A stretch of DNA of 64,000 bases from Brachybacterium sp. FME24. GTDB lineage: Bacteria > Actinomycetota > Actinomycetes > Actinomycetales > Dermabacteraceae. Positions 27,542-35,381 of the stretch are shown piece by piece. Location: positions 124,001 through 188,000 of the forward strand of contig NZ_JABUXV010000007.1 of the NCBI RefSeq assembly GCF_014897705.1, given 5' to 3'. The translations under genes were made by a program, and so were the position numbers. How positions within the stretch are numbered: the stretch's first letter is position 1; every line of letters starts with the position of its first letter. The notes beneath the pieces were generated by a model that did no database searches, was not told where the DNA came from, and was given only the letters and a program-made list of their open reading frames with translations.

Positions 27542-27616
27542 GGAGACTGCTCCTTCGCTCTTTCTCGGGATGGGGGAAGGGGATCTTGAGTGCGGGAGAG
27601 GGCACTGCCTCGGGGG

Positions 27617-27634
27617 CGCGGAGCCTGCTCCGCG
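27617..27634. terminator. Intercistronic stem-loop between the two binding-protein genes
   Basis: CGCGGAG-CCTG-CTCCGCG, a perfect 7-bp stem with a 4-nt loop, in the 101-bp gap just after the stop of copy B. Such stem-loops often stabilise or partly terminate messages to set the binding-protein to permease ratio. Confidence 0.5.
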
Positions 27635-27642
27635 ACCTGCGG

Positions 27643-29292
27643 TCAGCCGTCGGCCCTCTCGGCGAGCGCCTGCTGGTACTCGTCGCGTATGTCGTCTCCA
27701 CCACCCTTCTTCCAGGTCTCCACGGCCTTCGGCCAGTCGCTCACCGGCTTTCGGCCCTGGAGGATGTCCGTCTCCAGATCGCCGAGGGTGGTGCCGATCT
27801 GCCTGCCCTTGCGGCTCTGGGTCTCGCTGAAGAGGCCTTCGACGGGATTGTGCGTCGCCCCCGGACCCAGCTCCATCGACGCGTCGTACTGCGCCTGCGA
27901 GACCGTGGGGTCCTTCGCACTGAAATGGACCCATGGCCCCTGGGCCATGTACTTCACGCTGAGCTGCAGTTCGCTGCGCCCCTTCTCGGTGACCACCGGG
28001 TTCGTGCCGTCGAGTTCGTGGTGCACGCCCTGCGCGCCGTACGCCATGAACAGCTGCTCGGCGGTCCCGAAGGGCGCCGCGATGTAGTTCAGGACCTCGA
28101 GGAGAGCAGCCGCACGATCCTCGGACTTCTTGCTGATCGACGTGATGTTGTGGGTCGACGGCCCCATGTGCACCGGGGCCACTCCGCCGCCTTCCGCCAG
28201 CGGAGGCTGGAGCACGTCGAGGAGGAAGCCGTCCGGGAGGGCGAAGTTCGCGAAGTCCGGCCAGGCGGACATGGTGTCGAAGATCAAGGGCGTGGTGCCG
28301 TTGGCGACCCAGGTCTTCCTCTTGGGCTGATCCACGGTGAAGGAGTCGGGGTGGGCCAGGCCCTCCTGCACAATTCGTCGGCCCGCCTCCAGCGCGTCCT
28401 CCTGTCGTTCGTGCTCGTTGGCGCTGGTGAGTCCATCGGCGTCTCCCGACCACCCGTTCGGGATCTCGAACATCTGCCGCAGGAACCCGAGCGGGACGTG
28501 CGGGAGCGCCCATCTGTTCCCACCGGTCAACTCCCTGCACGAATCCAGGAAGCCCTCCAGGGAACTGACGTCGACCTCCAGACCCTCCGACTCCAGGAGA
28601 TCCTGGCGCGCGAACAGCACAGAGGTCTGCACGACGCCGCGGGGCACCGGGATGCTGTAGATCTTCCCGCCGTAGATGCAGGCGTCCCAGGCCTTCGGCG
28701 GCACGTTCGCGAGGAAGGGATAGTCCGCGACCGCGCTTCCGGCGAGCAGATCGGTGAGGTCCGCGGCGCGCTCCGCGAGCATCGCGGGAAGGCTCGGCAC
28801 GTCGCCCGGGAAGAACGAGAAGATGTCGGGAAGACGATCGCCGGCGATCGTGGTGTTGAAACGGTCGGCGAAGTCACCGGTCGGCACCACGGAGATCGAG
28901 GTGGTGGACCCGAGGCGCTCGTCGAGCTCCTGCCAGAAGGCATTGCTGCCGGGCCCAGGAGGCGCCGGCGTGTTGGTCGGGACGAAGAATCCGATGTCCT
29001 GCCCGTCCCCGGGAGTCCCGTCGAGGACCGGCTGCGGGTTCTCCGGGTAGTTGAGCATCGCCCCGCTGATGCCCTTCTCGTCGTCTCCTTCGAGGTCGAG
29101 AGCGACGCCTTCGAAGGGGATGTAGTCAGGCCGGGTGACGCTCGCATTGTTGCCGAGCTCCGCTCCGCCTCGCCCTTCGTTGCTGCAGGAGGAGAGGCCC
29201 AGCGTGCCGAGGCCTGCCGCGGCGCCGAGGCCGAGCCCGCCTTTGACGAGATTGCGCCGGGAGACCCCGGAGGTGGTGGTCGAGAGATTCAT
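27643..29292 (-). CDS. Tat-type lipoprotein, carbohydrate ABC substrate-binding protein (copy B)
   Basis: A 549-residue paralogue of the neighbouring copy A, with SRRNLVKGG and a lipobox ending LSSC. Long stretches are identical or nearly so, including the segment after the lipobox (SNEGRGGAEL) and the C-terminal DEYQQALAE. Differences cluster in the central ligand-facing parts. This indicates tandem duplication followed by divergence, which could widen the ligand range of one permease pair. It lies 83 bp downstream of the YtcP-type permease, with the same GAAGGAGCAGTC-type ribosome site as copy A. Confidence 0.9.
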   Translation of the reverse strand: MNLSTTTSGVSRRNLVKGGLGLGAAAGLGTLGLSSCSNEGRGGAELGNNASVTRPDYIPFEGVALDLEGDDEKGISGAMLNYPENPQPVLDGTPGDGQDIGFFVPTNTPAPPGPGSNAFWQELDERLGSTTSISVVPTGDFADRFNTTIAGDRLPDIFSFFPGDVPSLPAMLAERAADLTDLLAGSAVADYPFLANVPPKAWDACIYGGKIYSIPVPRGVVQTSVLFARQDLLESEGLEVDVSSLEGFLDSCRELTGGNRWALPHVPLGFLRQMFEIPNGWSGDADGLTSANEHERQEDALEAGRRIVQEGLAHPDSFTVDQPKRKTWVANGTTPLIFDTMSAWPDFANFALPDGFLLDVLQPPLAEGGGVAPVHMGPSTHNITSISKKSEDRAAALLEVLNYIAAPFGTAEQLFMAYGAQGVHHELDGTNPVVTEKGRSELQLSVKYMAQGPWVHFSAKDPTVSQAQYDASMELGPGATHNPVEGLFSETQSRKGRQIGTTLGDLETDILQGRKPVSDWPKAVETWKKGGGDDIRDEYQQALAERADG

Positions 29293-29375
29293 GATGACTG
29301 CTCCTTCGCTCTTCATGGAGTAAGTGACCAGGGGTCGCCGACGTGGGGTGCCGGGATCCGTGACAGGTGGTGGCG

Positions 29376-30338
29376 TCAGCCCTTGACGGCGCCGGTGAGC
29401 ATCCCCTTGGCGAAATGTCGCTGCAGGAACGGGTAGACGATCAGGACGGGCACGATCGAGATGACGAGGATGGCCATCTGCAGGGACGTCTGCGGGGGCA
29501 GGGACGAGGTGTCGATACCGAGGTCCTGACCACCGAGCTGGGTGCCCTGGACCACGTACGTGCGCAACACCATCTGCAGAGGCCATTTGCTCGCGTCACT
29601 CAGGTAGAGCAGCGCGTTGAAGAAGGCGTTCCAGTAGCCCACGCCGTAGAACAGGCCGACGACCGCGATGACCGGTTTGGACAGAGGCAGCCCGATACGC
29701 AGGAAGAGCTGGAATTCGCCGGCACCGTCGACCTTGGCCGAGTCGAGGATCTCCTGCGGGAGCTGCACGAAGAAGGCTCGCACCACCACCACGTTGAAGG
29801 CCGATACGGAAGTCGGGATGATCAGCGCCCACAGACTGTCGAGCAGCCCGAGCCGCTCGACGACCAGGTAACTGGGGATGATGCCGGGACCGAACAGCAG
29901 GCTGATCAGGACAAGCACCAGCAACGGTCGATTCGCGAACGCTCCTTTGCGGCTCAGCGCCCAGCCCAGGGTTGTCGTCAGGATCAGGCTCAGTGACGTC
30001 CCGACCACGGTGACCAGCATGCTGACTCCCAGAGCGCGGGTGACCACGCCGCCGGAGAAGATCATCTGGTACGCGGTGAAGTCGATGCCGGTAGGGAACA
30101 GGACGAACCCGCCGGCCTTGGTCACCTGATCCGGCGAGGCGATGCTCGTGGAGAAGACGCCCACGAACGGCAGCACTACCGCCGCACAGGCGATCGTGAG
30201 GACGATGCCCTTGATCACCGACTCCGTGGGGCCCGGCGTCGCAATGCCGTCGATCATCCGGGGCTTCTTCCTCCGGGACCTGCCGCGACGACCCTGGTCG
30301 GCCTCGCGCACATCCTGAGAAGTCTCTGACGCAGTCAT
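29376..30338 (-). CDS. Carbohydrate ABC transporter permease (YtcP/MalG-type)
   Basis: A 320-residue inner-membrane permease with six predicted helices. The cytoplasmic EAA-type loop is near LPQEILDSAKVDGAGEFQLFLRIGLPLSKP, where it contacts the ATPase. The N-terminal ~35 residues are hydrophilic and basic. The ATG at 30338 overlaps the stop of the upstream permease as ATGA, so the pair is translationally coupled. The operon has no ATP-binding subunit; actinobacterial importers of this type usually share a global ATPase of the MsiK kind encoded elsewhere. Confidence 0.92.
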   Translation of the reverse strand: MTASETSQDVREADQGRRGRSRRKKPRMIDGIATPGPTESVIKGIVLTIACAAVVLPFVGVFSTSIASPDQVTKAGGFVLFPTGIDFTAYQMIFSGGVVTRALGVSMLVTVVGTSLSLILTTTLGWALSRKGAFANRPLLVLVLISLLFGPGIIPSYLVVERLGLLDSLWALIIPTSVSAFNVVVVRAFFVQLPQEILDSAKVDGAGEFQLFLRIGLPLSKPVIAVVGLFYGVGYWNAFFNALLYLSDASKWPLQMVLRTYVVQGTQLGGQDLGIDTSSLPPQTSLQMAILVISIVPVLIVYPFLQRHFAKGMLTGAVKG

Positions 30339-31336
30339 GCCTTGTACACCCCTTCTTCGCCGAACATGTGCGCGATCTTGTTGGCCATCAGCACGAGGAT
30401 CAGCCCGACGACGCCCTTCACCAGCCCGACCGCGGCCGAGACGCCCCAATACCCGCCGACCACGCCGTTGTTGTAGACGTAGGTGTCGAGGACTTGCGCA
30501 ACGCCGGCCCCGACCGCGTCCTGCTGCAGGATCAACTGCTCGAAGCCCACGGAGAGGGAGTCGCCGAGCTTCAGGATGAAGAGCATGATGATGATCGGCC
30601 TCATGCCCGGGAGCGTCACGTGCCATGTCTGATGCCAGCGGGTCGCGCCGTCCATGGCTGCCGCCTCGTAGAGCGACTTGTCGATCCCCGCGAGGACGGC
30701 GAGGAAGAGGATGGTCGCCCATCCCGTGTCCTTCCAGATCACCTGGGAGGTGATGAGCGCGTAGAAGGTATCGGCATTGCCAATGATGTCGATGGGCTCC
30801 CACCCGTTGGCGCGCAGGAAGTTGTTGAGCAGACCTGCACCACCGAGCATCTGCTGGAAGACCGCGACGACGATGACCCAGGACAGGAAATGGGGCAGGT
30901 ACAGCACGGACTGGACAACCTGTCGAACCTTGTTGGAGACCAGACTGTGCAGGATGAGCGCCAGAATGATCGGCGCCGGGAAGACGATGACCGTCTGCAG
31001 CGCCGTGATGATCAGCGTGTTGCGCAGTGCGTTGAGGAACTCCGGGTCCCCGCTCACCAGGATCTGGAAGTTCTCGAACCCGACCCAGAGGCTCTTGGAG
31101 ATCCCCAAGTACGGCTGGAAGTCCTGGAAGGCGATCACGTTGCCGCCCAGCGCCAGGTACTGGAAGACGACGATCACCGCCATGCCGGGCAGGGCGAGCA
31201 GCAGCACGGCGCGGTCGCGCCATATCCGCTGCCACCACGGCAACTGCGCTCGAGATCTTCCGGCTCGGGATCCACCCGCCTTGCGGACTTCCTTCTCCTT
31301 CCGGGGGGAGGAGGTGTTCTTGACGTCTGCTGTCAT
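30335..31336 (-). CDS. Carbohydrate ABC transporter permease (LplB/MalF-type)
   Basis: A 333-residue permease and first gene of the importer operon. The EAA loop is visible in LYEAAAMDGATRWHQTWHVTLPGM. Its basic N-terminal region of ~30 residues precedes the first helix (VLLLALPGMAVIVVFQYLALGG). I chose the ATG at 31336 (AAGGGGG upstream) over a start 28 codons earlier that would overlap the regulatory region. It is divergent from a LacI regulator across 305 bp that contain a perfect palindrome. Confidence 0.92.
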   Translation of the reverse strand: MTADVKNTSSPRKEKEVRKAGGSRAGRSRAQLPWWQRIWRDRAVLLLALPGMAVIVVFQYLALGGNVIAFQDFQPYLGISKSLWVGFENFQILVSGDPEFLNALRNTLIITALQTVIVFPAPIILALILHSLVSNKVRQVVQSVLYLPHFLSWVIVVAVFQQMLGGAGLLNNFLRANGWEPIDIIGNADTFYALITSQVIWKDTGWATILFLAVLAGIDKSLYEAAAMDGATRWHQTWHVTLPGMRPIIIMLFILKLGDSLSVGFEQLILQQDAVGAGVAQVLDTYVYNNGVVGGYWGVSAAVGLVKGVVGLILVLMANKIAHMFGEEGVYKA

Positions 31337-31641
31337 CGTGCCGCCCCCTTGGGGAGTCGGGATCCTGCTGAGTACCTGTATGCGCTTTCCCGCGGTTGCC
31401 GGGAAGGCTCGCACTGCCATCGGCCCACAATCTGCTCCATCGCATAGTGATCGATCACTCTGGTATTCTCACGTTAGAGGCAGTTGTTCTAGCGCGCAAC
31501 CCCCTGCTCCGATCGCTCACCCGTCAAGCCCTGGGTCGAGCCCGGAGCCTCGCGCGCAGCAATGCTCAGCCAGGAATACTGGGAGTCATGTCGGATCTGC
31601 CGCAGCGGTGCCGACCACGATCCGATCCAAGGGACGACCAG
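31337..31641. promoter_or_regulatory. Divergent control region of importer operon and lacI-type gene
   Basis: 305 bp without a gene. Rightward there is an extended -10 (TGG-TATTCT, -10 hexamer at 31464-31469) giving the lacI-type gene a leader of about 165 nt. The 14-bp palindrome at 31446-31459 lies directly upstream of it. No clear leftward -35/-10 pair stands out. I see no RNA element. Confidence 0.5.
31446..31459. promoter_or_regulatory. Probable LacI-family operator
   Basis: Perfect palindrome AGTGATCGATCACT with a central CG, the usual symmetry of LacI/GalR operators. It is located in the spacer of the regulator promoter and about 110 bp before the permease start, so it could control both directions. 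Confidence 0.6.
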
Positions 31642-32652
31642 ATGCAGCCGGACTCGACGAAGAGCACCAATCGGGCGACGATCTGGCAGGTCGCGGCAGC
31701 CGCCGGAGTCTCCCACCAGACTGTCTCGCGGTACCTTCGCGCCGACACGGGGATGAAGCCCCAGACCCAGGAGAAGGTGCGCCTCGCCATCGCGGAGCTC
31801 GGATACAGACCCAACCTCTCGGCGAGGACCATGCGCACGCGTCGCACCCAGCGCATCGGGGTGCTGCTGCCGGCGGTCAGCGGGTTCCAGGCGTCAGCAC
31901 TGAGCGGCGCGATCGACATCGCCACCGCCGAGGGGTACGCACTCGAGGTGCTGAGCGTGGACGGCGACGCGCACGCCGCCTTCGAACGTGTCCTGCAGAT
32001 CGCCGACTCAGGGCAGGTGGACGGGGTCCTCGCGCTCGCGCCTCTACCCCCGGAGACGGAGAACAGCTACCCGGGCCGGGCGGCGATCGTCGCCTCGGCG
32101 GACTACGACGAGAACACCCGCAGCATGGGCGCGATGGCGGATGGGGCTCCGATCGCCGAGCTGATGGACGGTCTCCACCGACTGGGACATCGACGGTTCC
32201 TCCACGTGACCGGCGAACTCACCTATGCCTCGGCCCGAAATCGCCTCGCGGTGTTCATCGAGTCCGCCGACCGCCTGCAGGTCGGGCCACCGCAGGTGCA
32301 CACGGGCATCTGGTCGGCGAGATCAGGGCAGGAGGCGATCACATCCTTGGCGGAACAGGATCGCCCCACCGCTGTGATCGCCGGGAGCGACACGATCGCC
32401 GCCGGGGTGATCAACGGTGCCCGGGAACGCGGTTGGAGTGTTCCGGAGGACCTCAGCGTGACCGGCTGGGACAACCAGTTCCTCGGCGCACACCTGCGGC
32501 CCACACTCACGACCGTCAACGATGATCGACGTCAGCTGGGTCGCAACGCCATGAGCCGCCTGATCGCCGCCCTGCGCGAGCAGCCACTCCCGGAAGAGGA
32601 GGCCCTGTCCACGGTGATCTGGCGAGGGTCGACCGGGCCGCCCCCGGGCTGA
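31642..32652 (+). CDS. LacI-family transcriptional regulator of the importer/sulfatase operon
   Basis: A 336-residue repressor: N-terminal helix-turn-helix and hinge (TIWQVAAAAGVSHQTVSRYL, then [12 protein letters not shown]) at about 10-65, followed by a periplasmic-binding-protein-like effector domain. The effector region ends with GWDNQF and the LRPTLTTVN segment typical of the family. The ATG at 31642 has AAGGGA at good spacing; an in-frame ATG at 31588 would add 18 residues. Divergent placement makes it the likely sugar-sensing repressor of the five-gene operon to the left. Confidence 0.9.
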   Translation: MQPDSTKSTNRATIWQVAAAAGVSHQTVSRYLRADTGMKPQTQEKVRLAIAELGYRPNLSARTMRTRRTQRIGVLLPAVSGFQASALSGAIDIATAEGYALEVLSVDGDAHAAFERVLQIADSGQVDGVLALAPLPPETENSYPGRAAIVASADYDENTRSMGAMADGAPIAELMDGLHRLGHRRFLHVTGELTYASARNRLAVFIESADRLQVGPPQVHTGIWSARSGQEAITSLAEQDRPTAVIAGSDTIAAGVINGARERGWSVPEDLSVTGWDNQFLGAHLRPTLTTVNDDRRQLGRNAMSRLIAALREQPLPEEEALSTVIWRGSTGPPPG

Positions 32653-32655
32653 CCC

Positions 32656-32735
32656 GGCGCGGCCCGGCCCGGCGCGGCCCGGCGCGGCGCGGCCCGGCGC
32701 GGCGTGGCCCGGCGCGGCGTGGCCCGGCGGGGCGC
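32656..32735. repeat. Sixteen-copy pentanucleotide array, GGCSY-type
   Basis: 80 bp of contiguous 5-bp units, all GGCGC, GGCCC, GGCGT or a single GGCGG, with a partial 15-bp higher-order pattern GGCCCGGCGCGGCGT. It starts a few bases after the lacI-type stop codon. It yields an Arg-Ala-Gly-Pro reading frame on the other strand that I do not regard as a gene. Confidence 0.9.
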
Positions 32736-32742
32736 ACGAGAA

Positions 32743-32799
32743 CGGGACTTATTCGTGGAACGACTGCCTATATGGCATCGGCTCCACGAATAAGTCCCG
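32743..32799. terminator. Long perfect inverted repeat, terminator or repeat element
   Basis: 17-bp perfect arms (32743-32759 and 32783-32799; left arm CGGGACTTATTCGTGGA) around a 23-nt loop that itself contains TGCC-TATAT-GGCA. It is more A+T-rich than its surroundings and lies between two convergent genes. It may serve as a bidirectional terminator or be a dispersed palindromic element. Confidence 0.65.
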
Positions 32800-32831
32800 C
32801 ATTCGCCACGATGGCGAGCAACCGGGCCCGA

Positions 32832-33068
32832 TCAGTCCTCGGGCAGCTCGGCGAAAGTCGCTTTGGAGGCGTTGTACCACCCCAGGGACTGCTTGGGGTG
32901 CAGCCAGCGGAACTTCATCTCCTGGCGGGCCGGCCCGTGGGCCTCGTCGCCCCTCTTCACGGCCTGCCTGAGGTGCTTGTCCTGGGCATGGATGACGTCG
33001 TCAGCGCTCTCACCCTGATGGGCGAGGTCGCAGGGTCCGCCGAGCTGTTTGCAGGTCATGGTCTTCAT
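32832..33068 (-). CDS. Small DUF1059-like protein
   Basis: A 78-residue soluble protein. The N-terminus MKTMTCKQLGGPCDLAHQG resembles DUF1059-type small proteins, whose opening Cys-containing strand and HxxxxDD region are shared (SADDVIHAQDKH). Two Cys in the first 15 residues could bind metal or form a redox pair. GGAAGG lies upstream of the ATG; an earlier in-frame start adds 15 unlikely residues. It is the gene after the SigJ-like sigma factor on the same strand, 106 bp away, and may be co-regulated with it. Function unknown. Confidence 0.7.
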   Translation of the reverse strand: MKTMTCKQLGGPCDLAHQGESADDVIHAQDKHLRQAVKRGDEAHGPARQEMKFRWLHPKQSLGWYNASKATFAELPED

Positions 33069-33174
33069 CGGATTGTCCTTCCAGGAAGGTGGATGCTGCG
33101 GGTTCTCCCGCACTCACTTCTCTGACGCACGCCGGGCCGGATGTGTGACCGCCGGGCGCGATCCCTGGCGGGGG

Positions 33175-34074
33175 TCAGCGGGGATCGGCCCCGTCGCGCC
33201 GCACCACCCGGTCGATGACCTCAGGATCTGCACGGAAGTCGATGCGCACCACGCGACCGTCCTCGACGGTGAAGTCGAACAGGACCATCGCCTGCCCGCG
33301 GTGGAACCACGCCGAACCGGCGCGACCATCCACACTGACCGGCAGGGCGGCGTGCGCCGAGCCGTTGAAGAAGCTCGCGATGTCGTCGCGTCCATCGAGA
33401 GCTGTGGGAGTGCCCGTCTCGATCGCCTGCCGATCCCCGCGGACCACGGCATCCGGGGCGAGCAGCTGCACCAGGCGCGTGAAGTCGCCTCCCCGGGCAG
33501 CGGCCATGAACGCGTCGACGACCTCCCAGTCGGCGAGCGCGTCCTCGGGGCGGGGCTGGGCGACCTTGGCGCGGGCGCGGGAGGCGAGCTTGCGGGCCGC
33601 CTGCGGCGTGGTGTCCAGGGCCTGCGCGATCGTCGTGAACTCGAAGCCGAAGCTGTCGTGCATGACGAAGGCGACCCGCTCGTTCGGGCTCAGCCGGTCC
33701 AGCACCATCTGCAGGGCGATGCCCACCGTGTCGGCGAGCGCCACGTCCTCCGCCGGGTCGGGGGCGGTCCCCTCGACCTCGATCTCCTCCTCGGGGATCG
33801 GGGTGCGCCGGCGCAGCCGGTCCAGGCACAGTCGCGTCGTCACGGTCGTCAGCCACGCGGGCAGGTTCTCGATGTCCTGGTCCGTGGCATCGAGTCGCAA
33901 CCAGGCACGCTGCGCGATGTCCTGTGCTTCGGTGGCGTCGCCGAGGATCCTGGCGGCGAGTGCGACCAGCCGGGGCCTCTCCTGCTCGAAGCGTCGGGCG
34001 AGGTCGTCCGTACCGGTGCCGTCACTTCCGCCGGCGTCTGTGCCGGCCATCGGATCCATCTCCATCGGGTCCAT
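33175..34074 (-). CDS. SigJ/ECF41-like RNA polymerase sigma factor with SnoaL-like C-terminal domain
   Basis: A 299-residue ECF-type sigma factor. Sigma-2 is at about 25-100 (with DIAQRAWLRL), sigma-4 at about 120-175 (LSPNERVAFVMHDSFGF, then QALDTTPQAARKLASRARAK). The last ~110 residues form an NTF2/SnoaL-like domain (VVDAFMAAARGGDFTRLVQLLAPDAVV), the feature of SigJ and ECF41 factors, which replaces an anti-sigma factor in control. The usual neighbour, a carboxymuconolactone-decarboxylase-like gene, is absent. The N-terminus is Met/Asp/Gly-rich. A purine-rich Shine-Dalgarno region precedes the ATG. Confidence 0.88.
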   Translation of the reverse strand: MDPMEMDPMAGTDAGGSDGTGTDDLARRFEQERPRLVALAARILGDATEAQDIAQRAWLRLDATDQDIENLPAWLTTVTTRLCLDRLRRRTPIPEEEIEVEGTAPDPAEDVALADTVGIALQMVLDRLSPNERVAFVMHDSFGFEFTTIAQALDTTPQAARKLASRARAKVAQPRPEDALADWEVVDAFMAAARGGDFTRLVQLLAPDAVVRGDRQAIETGTPTALDGRDDIASFFNGSAHAALPVSVDGRAGSAWFHRGQAMVLFDFTVEDGRVVRIDFRADPEVIDRVVRRDGADPR

Positions 34075-34159
34075 GACCCCATCCTTCCCTCTGCGCCGCC
34101 GGCCATGCCGCCGAAGACTCCTGCACGTTCGACGCGCACCGTGCGCCGGATGTGACGGG

Positions 34160-34258
34160 CCCCTCGGCGACCTGCTCAGTCTCTCGGCGGCCCGCTCGGT
34201 CTCTCGGCGGCCCGCCTGCCCGTCGACGGCCCGCCCGGCCCCTCGGCGGACTGCCCGC
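34160..34258. repeat. Degenerate ~20-bp tandem repeat
   Basis: The 17-mer GTCTCTCGGCGGCCCGC occurs exactly at 34179-34195 and 34199-34215, and weaker copies (CTCGGCG or CGACGG plus CCCGC) continue to the end of the GH43 gene. No gene is present between the sigma factor start and the GH43 stop. Confidence 0.6.
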
Positions 34259-35272
34259 TCAGGGTCGGTAGTCGGTATCGGGACGCTCGGGGTTGCCGAT
34301 CGATGGACCGTCGATGCTCACGCTCTCGCCGTCGATGCGGACCTTGGAGAGCCAGGTCTGGCGGCCGGGATCCTCGCCGACGGGGCTCGGCTGCCAGGCG
34401 TGATAGACGTACCAGATGCCATCCGATGCACGCACGGGCATGCCGTGCCCGGGCCCCGCGGCGACGTCGTTGGCCGAGAGCACGGGCTGGTCGGAGAGCT
34501 TCGTCCACGGCCCGTCGATCGCGTCGGCGATCGCGACGCCCACCCCGTAGGTCTCGTTCCAGTACTCGCCGGCGGAGTAGAACAGGTAGTAGCGGCCGCC
34601 GTCGGCGATCACCGCCGCGCCCTCGATCGTGTAGATCTCCCAGGCCTGATCGCGCTCGAGGATCCGGGTGCGCTCCCCCTCGAGGGAGAGGCCGTCGTCC
34701 GCAAGGCGCTGGGCGAACAGGAAGGAGTCCTGATCTGCGGCGTTGCCGTCGTTCTTCCAGAGCAGCCAGAGCGAGCCGTCCTCGTCCCGGAACGGGGAGG
34801 CGTCGATGCATCCTCCCTCGTCGGGGGTGGACAGCAGCGGCGCGTCCGCCGAGTCGACGAAGGGCCCCTCGGGTCTCTGCGCCACCGCGACGCCGATCGC
34901 CTGCCGATCCGTGGCGCGCTCCCGGGCCGTGTAGTACGCGTGGAAGCTGCCGTCCACCTCGATGACCTCAGGCGCCCAGTGCCTTCCGCTGATCGACCAG
35001 GGAGCGATGACGGGCTGGCCGTCCCCCACCCGACGCCAGTGCACGAGGTCCGGGGATCTCAGCACGGGCATGTTCCCGGCGGCTCCCGCCGTGGAGTACA
35101 GGTAGTACCCCTGGTCGACGCGCAGAACTCCGGGATCCGGCTGATTCGTGGCGATCACGGGGTTGGTGTAGCCGGAGGTGGCGTGGGCGGCGGGCAGGCT
35201 TGCCCCGGCGGCCACGGAGAGGGTCCCGGAGGCGAACAGGGTGCGGCGGGAGATACGGGCGAGAGGCGTCAT
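34259..35272 (-). CDS. Secreted GH43-family glycoside hydrolase
   Basis: A 337-residue five-bladed beta-propeller hydrolase, probably an alpha-L-arabinofuranosidase, arabinanase or beta-xylosidase. A Tat-like signal (SRRTLFASG, cleavage near AAHATS) starts the protein. The family triad is visible: base Asp46 in NQPDPGVL, pKa-modulating Asp157 in GCIDASPF and acid Glu217 in IYTIEGAA. There is no extra carbohydrate-binding domain; the enzyme is almost only the catalytic blade set. GAAGGA lies upstream of the ATG. Its substrate cannot be fixed from sequence alone. No neighbour on its strand forms an operon with it. Confidence 0.88.
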   Translation of the reverse strand: MTPLARISRRTLFASGTLSVAAGASLPAAHATSGYTNPVIATNQPDPGVLRVDQGYYLYSTAGAAGNMPVLRSPDLVHWRRVGDGQPVIAPWSISGRHWAPEVIEVDGSFHAYYTARERATDRQAIGVAVAQRPEGPFVDSADAPLLSTPDEGGCIDASPFRDEDGSLWLLWKNDGNAADQDSFLFAQRLADDGLSLEGERTRILERDQAWEIYTIEGAAVIADGGRYYLFYSAGEYWNETYGVGVAIADAIDGPWTKLSDQPVLSANDVAAGPGHGMPVRASDGIWYVYHAWQPSPVGEDPGRQTWLSKVRIDGESVSIDGPSIGNPERPDTDYRP

Positions 35273-35381
35273 CGTCGGCGTCCTTCGTGGAGTGGAGACC
35301 GTGCGGCAGTGCCCGGCCGCCCCTATTCCTACGTGAGAAGCCAGGAGGTGTCCAGGCCTCCGTGGAACTCAGACGGTGCGC

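Noticed and set aside
25892-28540. An 882-codon frame that would make one large binding protein
   Set aside because: It reads through copy B out of frame. The true copy A start at 27541 has a Tat leader, a lipobox and a ribosome site, and the upstream part is Arg/Gly-rich shadow sequence.
32516-32737. Minus-strand reading frame with repeated Arg-Ala-Gly-Pro
   Set aside because: It is only the translation of the pentanucleotide array and has no start signal or domain.
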